A stretch of DNA of 64,000 bases from JACQFK01 sp964619955 (GTDB lineage Bacteria > Planctomycetota > MHYJ01 > JACPRB01), in assembly GCA_964619955.1 (NCBI GenBank), contig CAZUJF010000006.1, forward strand, positions 124,001 to 188,000, written 5' to 3'. The notes below the pieces were generated by a model. That model had not been told where the DNA came from and ran no database searches. It saw nothing but the letters and a program-made list of their open reading frames with translations. Each line of letters starts with the position of its first letter. Position 1 is the first letter of the stretch. This document shows positions 57,256 to 64,000 of this stretch, piece after piece. A program made the position numbers and the translations under genes.

Positions 57256-58653
57256 GTGCCGTCCCGGAAAATCCGCGCCGTCGTCTTCGTTTCCGTGATC
57301 CTCGCCCTTATGCTTCTGGTAATCGCCGCGCGGAGCAGGAAGGGAAATATTCATGTCGAAAGGAAGCAGAGAGTTGCTGCGGCGTTCCCGCCCCGTCCGA
57401 TCCCTGTAGCTCCCCGGGCCTCGCCGGAGGATGAACTCGCCGCCCGGGAGCTTCTCGAACAGGCGATGGACTTTTACGACGAGGACCTCAAAGCCTATCG
57501 GGAAGTCCTGAAAGCGCTGAAAGGCCGCGGAATCATTGCGGAGCAGGTCCTGCACGACATGTACGTCGGGGACCCCTCGGATTTCCTTCTCATCCTGCTG
57601 TGCGATTTCGCGACGGAGTTCAGCGAGCCGTTCTTTCTGAAGGTGGCGATGGAATACTCTTCGCGCATCGGAACCTCTACGACGTCGAAGAAGATCATCG
57701 AGTTCCTCAGCGTCCTCCGGAGCAACCTCCTGCTGGAGAACATCGGGGTTTTTCGCAAGGGTCTTCACTTCGATACGGCGGGCACTTTTACGTCGACCAT
57801 CTACTACCATCTTCGGGGCTACGGCGAGAAACTCGTCCCGTTCCTCGCGGAAGTCCTGGGTTCCGAGCTTGAAACAGCTCTCGACAAGGCCGGAGCTGCG
57901 GCGACCATGGGGGCGATCGGCACGCCCGAGGCGGCCCAGATCCTTTACGACTCGTTCCGCGGGTTCAGGCGGCTGGAAGAACTCAGACCCTCCTTGATCG
58001 GGATCGCCCATCTGCCCGGCCCTTTGATGGCCGAGATGGTGAATCGATATCTTGAAAGGAACCCCAAGGATCCGAGAGACGCCTTCCTGATCTACCATTC
58101 CCTGCAGGCAAAAGATGCGGAAGGGGCTCAGCAGATCCTCAGCTCGGTCATGTTCAATCCGGCTCTCCGAGACGCATTGAAGACGCAAGCGCTGGTCGCC
58201 AGCAGGTATCGGGACGAGACCGGAGTCTCGGACATCCTTGTCCAGTATCTAGTAAGCGCCGGCGCTAACGCTGCGCTCCGAACTCAGGCATCTTCCGTCA
58301 TTGCCTCGTTGTCCGCCAAGGGGGCCGGCAACTACAAGTCGATCCGAAGCGCCTTCGAAGAGGCCAAGGAGAGCTCGGTCCGCATCTCGCTGGCGGAAGC
58401 GCTATCCAATTTCAATCAATTGATGGACAACCCAGGCGCAGCCCAGGAAATCCGGAGCAAGATCGAGACTCTTGAGCCGGCCGGCGATGCCGAGCAGGTA
58501 TCCTTGACCAAAGCCCGGACCAAGCTTGCTCGCACAGCTTCTGACCCCGCCGGGGAACTGCTGGCCCTGGCCAAGCGGATTTCAACGGACGGTTATGAGA
58601 CCCGAGCAGCCATGATGCAGTCGCAACAGGCGGTCCACGGCAGCGTCCCTTAA
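57256..58653 (+). CDS. membrane-anchored helical-repeat protein, truncated by IS256-family insertion
   Basis: An N-terminal anchor (IRAVVFVSVILALMLLVIAAR) followed by about 400 residues of HEAT-like helices (SELETALDKAGAAATMGAIGTPEAAQILYDSF; ALRTQASSVIASLSAKGAGNYKSI). GTG start after GAGG. The last codons (GSVP-stop) are supplied by the inverted repeat of the IS256-type element; the native C-terminus continues on the far side (60046-60189). Function unknown; the truncated product may still fold. Confidence 0.75.
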   Translation: MPSRKIRAVVFVSVILALMLLVIAARSRKGNIHVERKQRVAAAFPPRPIPVAPRASPEDELAARELLEQAMDFYDEDLKAYREVLKALKGRGIIAEQVLHDMYVGDPSDFLLILLCDFATEFSEPFFLKVAMEYSSRIGTSTTSKKIIEFLSVLRSNLLLENIGVFRKGLHFDTAGTFTSTIYYHLRGYGEKLVPFLAEVLGSELETALDKAGAAATMGAIGTPEAAQILYDSFRGFRRLEELRPSLIGIAHLPGPLMAEMVNRYLERNPKDPRDAFLIYHSLQAKDAEGAQQILSSVMFNPALRDALKTQALVASRYRDETGVSDILVQYLVSAGANAALRTQASSVIASLSAKGAGNYKSIRSAFEEAKESSVRISLAEALSNFNQLMDNPGAAQEIRSKIETLEPAGDAEQVSLTKARTKLARTASDPAGELLALAKRISTDGYETRAAMMQSQQAVHGSVP

Positions 58654-60044
58654 CCTGTGGAAATCGGCGTTTCCCCAGTGAAGCCGCGTAACAGATCTTC
58701 CCTTACGAAGCCTTCTGCAGCAACCCTCCTTTCGTCGCCTTCTCCAGGACGTCCTTCAACTTTTGCCAGCCGTTGATCTTGCGGAAGCGGATCTGCCCGG
58801 AGAGAAGAAGCCCGTAGAGCAGATGGATCGCCGACTTCTCGCTCGGAAGGCTGCACTGCGTTTTTACACGACGCTTGAACTCTAGGTTGAGCCGCTCAAT
58901 TGGGTTGGTCGTCTTGAGGGAACGCCACTGCTCCGGAGGGAAGCGGTAGAACGTCAGCAGCTCTTCCCCCGCTTCCTCCAAGCTCTTCACCACCGCCGGC
59001 AGTTCCTTCCCCCACTTGCGAAGGAAGGCCTGGTAGGCGGCCTTGGCCTCCTCCTCGTTCTTGGCTTCGACGATCCGATCGTAGCCCTCCTTGACCTGTG
59101 GATAGGCATCGACCGGACAATGATCCTGGAGATTGCGGACCTTGTGCACCGTGCAGCGCTGGATGGCCATGCCCGGCCAGGCGGCTTGCAGGGCGTTTCG
59201 GAGGCCGACATTGCCGTCGATGATGGCCAGGAGGGGCCGTTTCAGGCCCCGGCCCACGAGATCCTCCATCACCAAGGACCAGGCGCTGGTGCTTTCCTTC
59301 GTCAGAGGCTCCATGGCCAGGACTTCCTTCTGGCCGTCCTGCCGGACCCCCAGAACCACGAGGATCGGCACCTTGCGGATCTTCCGGAAGACCCGGACCT
59401 TGAGGTTCGTGGCGTCGAGGTAGAGATAGGGGTAGGTCTCCGTCTTGAGGGAGCGGGTCTTCCAGCTTTCCACGTGGGCGGCCAAGCGGCCCACCAGCCG
59501 GCTCACCACGTTTTTCCCCAGCGGCGCTTCGCTGAGCAGGGGCTTGAGCGTACGCTTTACCCGTCGCGTGTTGGTCCCGGCGAAGTACATCGACAGCACG
59601 GTCTCGTCCAGGCTCCTCGAACGGCGCTCGAAGCGAGGGAGGAGCTGGCTTTGCCATTCCTCCGTGCCGCCCTGGGCTCGGTCCAGGCGTGCTCGGGGCA
59701 TTTCTACGCACACCGACCCCAGGCTCGTATGGAGGGTCCGGGGCTTCGTCCCGTTGCGGTACCCGGCCCGGACCTCGGATCGAGCGTACTTGGCCGCATC
59801 CAAGGCCTCCTCGACTTCTCCTTCGAGGAGCACGTGGACGAGTTCCTTGAGTTTCCCCCGGATCCCCTCGGTCAGGAGATCGGGGCCGAAAATCCCTGTA
59901 AGCGCCGGTGTGACTGCAGTACGATCTTCCACGGCGTATCCCTCCAAAAGCTGGCCGCGCAAACGGCCGGTTTGTGAAACAAGAACTTGCTTCACCGGAG
60001 GATACGCCTTTACTTCAAATCTCCACAGCTTTCAGGACGCTGCC
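58639..60044. mobile_element. IS256-family insertion sequence (1.41 kb)
   Basis: Terminal inverted repeats start GGCAGCGTCC and continue with similarity through CTGTGGA(A/G)AT: 58639-58664 and the complement at 60019-60044. One complete transposase gene lies inside. It has split the helical-repeat gene. No clear 8-9 bp target duplication is seen (CGGTCCAC left, CCTCCGAC right), so the flanks may have been altered after insertion. Confidence 0.85.
58703..59995 (-). CDS. IS256 (Mutator)-family transposase
   Basis: A 430-residue DDE transposase with the family landmarks: YRNGTKPRTLHTSLGSV, YLYLDATNLKVR (first Asp), LLAIIDGNVGLRNAL (second Asp), QRCTVHKVRNLQ, and TTNPIERLNLEFKRRVK (Glu region). 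Complete frame; apparently functional. Confidence 0.95.
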   Translation of the reverse strand: MKQVLVSQTGRLRGQLLEGYAVEDRTAVTPALTGIFGPDLLTEGIRGKLKELVHVLLEGEVEEALDAAKYARSEVRAGYRNGTKPRTLHTSLGSVCVEMPRARLDRAQGGTEEWQSQLLPRFERRSRSLDETVLSMYFAGTNTRRVKRTLKPLLSEAPLGKNVVSRLVGRLAAHVESWKTRSLKTETYPYLYLDATNLKVRVFRKIRKVPILVVLGVRQDGQKEVLAMEPLTKESTSAWSLVMEDLVGRGLKRPLLAIIDGNVGLRNALQAAWPGMAIQRCTVHKVRNLQDHCPVDAYPQVKEGYDRIVEAKNEEEAKAAYQAFLRKWGKELPAVVKSLEEAGEELLTFYRFPPEQWRSLKTTNPIERLNLEFKRRVKTQCSLPSEKSAIHLLYGLLLSGQIRFRKINGWQKLKDVLEKATKGGLLQKAS

Positions 60045-60045
60045 C

Positions 60046-60189
60046 CTCCGACTGGCCAGGATCATCTCTCAGCGTTTCCCCGAGCAGGTCCCCGTACTCC
60101 AGCACCGGGCGCAACTGATCGCCGATCCGGCGCAGCGGTCGAGCATCCTGAATATTCTGGACCGCAACCGGACGAGGTCCCAGGAATAA
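60046..60189 (+). pseudogene. C-terminal fragment of the helical-repeat gene
   Basis: Reads LRLARIISQRFPEQVPVLQHRAQLIADPAQRSSILNILDRNRTRSQE-TAA directly after the IS256 right end; helical composition and codon bias match the interrupted gene at 57256. The two parts do not rejoin in frame by simple excision, pointing to loss of a few bases at the junction. Confidence 0.6.
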
Positions 60190-60937
60190 CTAAGAGATTG
60201 GTGCAAAATCGTAATGAGCTCGGAGAGCCTTCTTGCGCAGATGACGGCGGCAGCGATGTCGTGAAGAGCTTGAAGATGATCACCGGATCGTTCGTAGTAA
60301 GTCTTCAAGCGTCGGTTGTGTCCGAACCAGAAGAGTGTGCGTTGGACCCCATAGCGGAACTTTCCGAGGCCGCTGCCGTGATTGTTGTCGTTGATCTTGG
60401 GGATCAGCGGATGAACGTTGCTTTCCCGGATACCCGAGAGGATGCCCGCCGTTCCGTACGCACGATCACCATGGAAGATCTCCGGCCTGAAGCGCGTGCG
60501 GCCCAACAGACCTTGGATTGCGGGGGTCGAGTCCAGGAGGTCCAGGGTCGGCGCAGAGTCGCGGACGATTGCTGGTGTGATGTTGACCACAAGTGGGATT
60601 CCGTTCACGTCGCTCGTGAGGTGGCGTTTTCAGCCTCGCTTGGCGAGATCAGTTGGGTTAGGCCCGATGTGGACCCCTCAAAAAACGCCCGAATCGAGAT
60701 GCTTTCGACGACGGCCCGTGACCAGTCGATCTCTCCAAGACGACCCAAGGCATTTGCGGTCGGGGACCCGAGGCCGTGCCTCTTTTGGCCGGGGAACTTT
60801 CATGGGCAAGTGCTGAGCGTACTCGCTCTAGAGTGCGTCGAGAACCAAGTGTTAAATTATGAGCACCCCTTTTATCTTCCTGGGATCACTCATTGTCATT
60901 TCGACCAGCATTTAGGGATTTTGCACTAGTTTCTAAG
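60190..60937. mobile_element. decayed IS5-family element
   Basis: Imperfect 21-bp terminal inverted repeats (60190-60210 CTAAGAGATTGGTGCAAAATC; complement at 60917-60937, 17 of 21 matching) bound a 748-bp segment with a broken IS5-type transposase gene on the minus strand. Its left end touches the stop of the helical-repeat fragment and its right end touches the ribosome site of the next gene. Confidence 0.75.
60200..60800 (-). pseudogene. IS5-family transposase pseudogene
   Basis: Reading leftward: LGRLGEIDWSRAVVESISIRAFFEGSTSG, then a one-base frameshift, PNPTDLAKRG, a TGA, and KRHLTSDVNGIPLVVNITPAIVRDS...RPEIFHGDRAYGTAGILSG...FRYGVQRTLFWFGHNRRLKTYYERSGDHL. These are the conserved blocks of IS5/IS427-type transposases. 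The catalytic Glu expected in VVERT is Gln (GVQRT). Frameshift, stop and active-site change show it is dead. The last frame runs through the element's end. Confidence 0.8.
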
Positions 60938-60951
60938 GGAGGTCCCCGCCG

Positions 60952-62397
60952 ATGTCCTCTTCCGCCGCGGTGATGCTCGCTTCGGTCTCGCTCCTGGTGT
61001 GCGCTACCGGTCAGGCTGTTCAGAACGTCAAGGAGCTGGTCGAGAAACTCGGGGCGGACCGCGTCGAAGACCGGGAGAGCGCGGACCGTGAGTTAAAGCG
61101 CATCGGCAAGGCGGCGGAATCGGAATTGCGGAAGGCGGCTGCCGGCGGGAGCCCGGAGGTTACGGCACGCGCGCGAATGCTCCTCGCCAGACTCGACGTG
61201 CTGGAGAAACTGCCCGACAAACTGAAGGAAGCGATGCCGGGCGTTGAAGACCGTCTTTCCTCGGGATCCCATCGCTCCTGGACTGAAGCCCTGCTGGAGG
61301 CCGCCTCGGAGACCCCGACGGGCTTTCGGCACCCCTCCCTTGGGTCCGATGAGTTAGATTTCTTGGTTCCCAGGGCGGTTGAGGGCGCGGTGGACTCAGA
61401 GAAGCAGAAAATCTGCGAGATCTCGGTCCGGCGTGGCCTTCGAGGCGCCATCCCCCACCTGGCGAAACTGCTCCAGAATTCCCAGCCGACAGTCCGGGCA
61501 AGCGCGGTTTTCGCTCTGGGGAATCTCAAGGCTCGGGAACATCTTCCGTTGATCGTCCGCGCGACAGGCGACGGATCGCCGATGGTCGCGGATCGGGCGT
61601 TCGGCGCGCTCCGCCAGCTGGGGGCGATCGACGAGCTGTTCTCCCTGTTGAAAGATGACAAGGAAGCGGTTCGCCTCCAGGCGGTCGTCTCCCTGGGAGA
61701 ACTGCACGCGGTCGATGCCCTGCCCCGGATCAGCCCCCTGCTCGCCCAACCCTCCTCGGCGGTGCGCATCGCGGTCATCCATGCCATTGCCAGGCTGGAG
61801 GGCAAACATCTCCTCCCCGACATCCGCCCGTTAGTGAATGACGCCGACCGCGACGTGAGAATCGCCACGTTGACGGCCTTGGGGCTCCTGGAAGCTCGCG
61901 ATTCGATCGAGGACCTGACCCGCTCGCTCGTGGACCCGGATGGCATGATCCGCTTCGCGGCCGCGGGAAGCCTTTGCAGGCTGGGGGAGAAAAGCGGAAT
62001 TCCCGTTCTGCTTGCTGCCGCGGAGCAGGAGGTCCTGGTCTCCTGCAGTCCGCTCAACTTTCTTCGGCAGGCCGAGATCACCGGGGCCAGCCGGAGGAAG
62101 ACCGTCCGGGTCAAGGCAGGCGACGGGGCTTCCGCGATCAAGACCCAGTTCAAGGCGGCGACTCAACTGACCCTGGACACGACCGGGGTCGGGACCGAGC
62201 ATTTTCTCCTGACGATCCATCTGAGCGAACGGATCTTGGACAGGGGGGGCGTGGCGTCGGTCGAGGATTTCCTGAGCGAGATTCACCGCCTGACCGGCCA
62301 CGATTACATTGTCGAGCGTGATTCGGTCAGATTCCTCCGTCCCGGCCAAGCGCTCAAGTTCTGGAAGGACTGGGCCAAAACTCTGGAAAAGAAGTAG
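60952..62397 (+). CDS. exported HEAT-repeat protein
   Basis: A 481-residue protein with signal peptide (AAVMLASVSLLVCATGQA) and at least five HEAT/PBS-lyase-type repeats (PTVRASAVFALGNLKAREHLPLIV; EAVRLQAVVSLGELHAVDALPRI; AVRIAVIHAIARLEGKHLLPDI; DVRIATLTALGLLEARDSIEDL; MIRFAAAGSLCRLGEKSGIPVLL). The C-terminal 110 residues are a different beta-rich region. The ribosome site GGGAGG lies immediately after the IS5-like right end, so the element may supply or disrupt its promoter. Function unknown. Confidence 0.8.
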   Translation: MSSSAAVMLASVSLLVCATGQAVQNVKELVEKLGADRVEDRESADRELKRIGKAAESELRKAAAGGSPEVTARARMLLARLDVLEKLPDKLKEAMPGVEDRLSSGSHRSWTEALLEAASETPTGFRHPSLGSDELDFLVPRAVEGAVDSEKQKICEISVRRGLRGAIPHLAKLLQNSQPTVRASAVFALGNLKAREHLPLIVRATGDGSPMVADRAFGALRQLGAIDELFSLLKDDKEAVRLQAVVSLGELHAVDALPRISPLLAQPSSAVRIAVIHAIARLEGKHLLPDIRPLVNDADRDVRIATLTALGLLEARDSIEDLTRSLVDPDGMIRFAAAGSLCRLGEKSGIPVLLAAAEQEVLVSCSPLNFLRQAEITGASRRKTVRVKAGDGASAIKTQFKAATQLTLDTTGVGTEHFLLTIHLSERILDRGGVASVEDFLSEIHRLTGHDYIVERDSVRFLRPGQALKFWKDWAKTLEKK

Positions 62398-62525
62398 AGG
62401 TCGGGATTTCGACGGCCTGTTCTGTGCCCATGTAGTGTCACTCTGCGACAGGCTGCCTCACCCCATGGCGCCGCAGGGTCGTGCCGAGCGGCAAAAAACT
62501 TGCTACCATGATTGCGGAGGCTTCC

Positions 62526-63233
62526 ATGATGAAACTGTTCCTGGCCTTCGGGAGCATCGCGGCGTTGAGTTTCGGAGAGCCGCAGGCGGGCGGCACGATC
62601 GTCACCGGCACGGTCGCCCTGAACGGCGAGGCTCCTCCCGGGCGGGTTCACAAGATAACCTGTCCCAAGTGCGCACCGCTCTACGCGCAGGGACAGCCGC
62701 GGGAAGACTTGCGCGTGGACCAGAAAAACCGGATTCAGGGTGCCTTTGTCTATGTCAAGTCAGGACTCGACAAGAAGGTGATGGAGCCTCCGAAGAGTCC
62801 GGTTCTGCTGGATCTGAAAGGCTGTCGGTTCGAGCCCCACGTCTTTGGCGTGCAGGCTGGCCAGGAGTTAATCCTTCGCAACAGCGATCCTCATGCCCAC
62901 TGTGTTCGCGCCCTCTCCCTCGTGAACCGCGAGTTTCTGATTCACTTGGAGAGGGCCGGAGCGGAGCGCCCGCGCAGGTTCGATGCGCAGGAGGTGATGA
63001 TCGAACTGAAAGACGAGACTCATCCCTGGATGAACGCCTGGATGGCCGTCCTCGCTCATCCGTATTACGCTGTCACCAAGGAGGGAGGGGCGTTCGAGAT
63101 CAAGAACCTCCCTCCCGGGAAGTATGTGATCGAGGTCTGGCAGGAACGCTGCGCGACGAAGACTCAGGAGATCGAGGTCGCCGAAGGACGACCCGTGACG
63201 GCCAACCTGGTTCTCGATCTGAAGAAGCAATAG
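62526..63233 (+). CDS. exported protein with cupredoxin/carboxypeptidase-regulatory-like domains
   Basis: A 235-residue protein with signal peptide (MMKLFLAFGSIAALSFG) and a beta-sandwich organisation: GTVALNGEAPPGRVHKITCPKC, AFVYVKSG, VFGVQAGQELILRNSDPHAHCVRA (methylamine-utilisation/plastocyanin-like), and a C-terminal carboxypeptidase-regulatory-like segment (AVTKEGGAFEIKNLPPGKYVIEVWQE). Such proteins are frequent in planctomycetes and often exported. His and Cys in DPHAHC and ITCPKC could bind metal. Start after GGAGG. Specific function unknown. Confidence 0.72.
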   Translation: MMKLFLAFGSIAALSFGEPQAGGTIVTGTVALNGEAPPGRVHKITCPKCAPLYAQGQPREDLRVDQKNRIQGAFVYVKSGLDKKVMEPPKSPVLLDLKGCRFEPHVFGVQAGQELILRNSDPHAHCVRALSLVNREFLIHLERAGAERPRRFDAQEVMIELKDETHPWMNAWMAVLAHPYYAVTKEGGAFEIKNLPPGKYVIEVWQERCATKTQEIEVAEGRPVTANLVLDLKKQ

Positions 63234-63381
63234 CCGCCTGCTCCAAGCCGGATGACCCAAGACCCCATGGCTTGCGGCGGTCGGCCGCTTCCTCCACAAG
63301 GCCTCGCGGAAAACCGCGGAACACAAGAGCCAGTCGGATATGCCTTTGGGGTAAGACCCTTTCGCGATGACCTCCCTCAGA

Positions 63382-64000
63382 TCAGGGAACTCGGTAGATG
63401 GCAATGGAATGACCCACCATGTCCACGAACTCCAGGCTCTCGAAGCGCCGCCGGTTACCCTCCGCTTCTGGTGCATACACCGCCGACAGGTGCGTCAGGC
63501 TGATCGCGACATAGTCCCCCGATTCCAAGGGCCCGCTCCATTTCCATTCGGGTTCGTGCCGCAAGTATAGGCGGTGGGCATCCGGGCCCGGCAGGACCTC
63601 GTGCTGGAGGCCGAGGTGTCGCGGGCTGGCTGTCCCGAAGTAAGCCAGCTTCAGGCTTGAAATCCCATGGCGCTCGACCCAGGCCTTGAGCCGTCCCAGG
63701 TCCTGGCCCCAGTCGAGATTGGAGTCGACCAGCATCTCGTGGCGCTCGAACAGGGCACGGGATGGCATGTTGAACGATGCCAGGAAATGAGGAGCGGCCG
63801 CCAGGCCGGCAGTTCCTGTGCCCACGAGCAGCGCGGCCCAGGCTAGCGACGCCCGCCTGCCCGGCGCCGAGTTTCCGAAACGTACTCCGCCGCTCAGCAC
63901 CATGAGGAAGGGGTAGATCGGAAGCACATGCCGGAGGCCCACGTTGATTTGACTCTTCATCGCGAAGATTGCGAATGCAGCGGCGGCCACGGCCAAAAAG
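63382..64000 (-). CDS. GT39-like membrane glycosyltransferase, 5' end missing
   Basis: C-terminal 205 residues of a polytopic membrane protein continuing past the right edge. INVGLRHVLPIYPFLMVLSGG and VDSNLDWGQDLGRLKAWVERHGISSLKLAYFGTASPRHLG are typical of the C-terminal part of PMT/GT39-like proteins in bacteria. The last part is soluble. No start is in the window. Confidence 0.8.
   Translation of the reverse strand, partial: FLAVAAAAFAIFAMKSQINVGLRHVLPIYPFLMVLSGGVRFGNSAPGRRASLAWAALLVGTGTAGLAAAPHFLASFNMPSRALFERHEMLVDSNLDWGQDLGRLKAWVERHGISSLKLAYFGTASPRHLGLQHEVLPGPDAHRLYLRHEPEWKWSGPLESGDYVAISLTHLSAVYAPEAEGNRRRFESLEFVDMVGHSIAIYRVP

Overview
The window is high-GC DNA with dense, largely operonic genes, and most of it is a heavy-metal (copper/silver, cobalt/zinc/nickel) efflux and detoxification island. 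The host is probably a planctomycete-like or related deep-branching bacterium. That is inferred from an ECF sigma / FecR-type anti-sigma pair, a cytochrome protein of planctomycetal style, several exported HEAT-repeat proteins, a GspG-like pseudopilin and a thrombospondin-type-3 protein with a Cys/TM/Arg-rich C-terminal sorting tail. No rRNA, tRNA or phylogenetic marker is present to settle it.

Layout. 1-1912 (minus): end of a CusCB-type efflux operon that runs off the left edge. 2223-7801: a signalling and sugar-metabolism module (globin-coupled histidine kinase, NIL-domain protein, CBM48 protein, galT, 6-phosphofructokinase) together with a YHS-domain protein and a small Cys-rich lipoprotein; three good sigma-54 (-24/-12) promoters sit in front of these units. 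8012-14199: a galactose-oxidase-like copper radical oxidase facing an ECF sigma factor - cytochrome - FecR anti-sigma operon. 14263-27568: a Cu/Ag block, namely Cys-rich leader protein, TolC, a CusB with five heavy-metal-binding modules, an oversized CusA, YHS lipoproteins, a thioredoxin-like protein, a membrane-anchored multicopper oxidase and another TolC. 27678-29837 (minus): an RcnR/CsoR-type repressor and a P1B ATPase with a G-tract operator. 30263-36708: His-rich leader, CzcB, CzcA, mini-lipoprotein, TolC. 36813-39063: three exported proteins that lie between the intact tolC and a leftover tolC tail. 39194-46469: Cys-rich leader, Cys-rich exported protein, adaptor, third RND pump, and a P1B-4-type ATPase.

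From about 46.5 kb the window becomes accessory: a 34-base poly-G run, an XRE regulator facing two small genes that share a duplicated promoter/palindrome region, then a 4.74-kb IS21-type element. This element has 27-bp terminal inverted repeats and a 5-bp target duplication, and it encloses istAB, accessory zinc-finger and winged-helix-like ORFs and a WD40 lipoprotein passenger. After it come a GT-C membrane glycosyltransferase, an exported protein gene with an in-frame TGA, a helical-repeat protein gene cut by an IS256-family element, a decayed IS5-family element, two more exported planctomycete-style proteins, and the 3' end of a GT39-like membrane protein leaving on the right.

How it works together (inference). 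Metal entering the periplasm would be captured by YHS/HMBD/Cys-rich exported proteins, oxidised by the multicopper oxidase, and expelled by at least three RND tripartite pumps; two P1B ATPases would move metal from cytoplasm to periplasm. Recurrent small leader proteins at the head of each RND operon and recurrent YHS and CxxC lipoproteins suggest a coordinated periplasmic metal-handling set that is only partly described.
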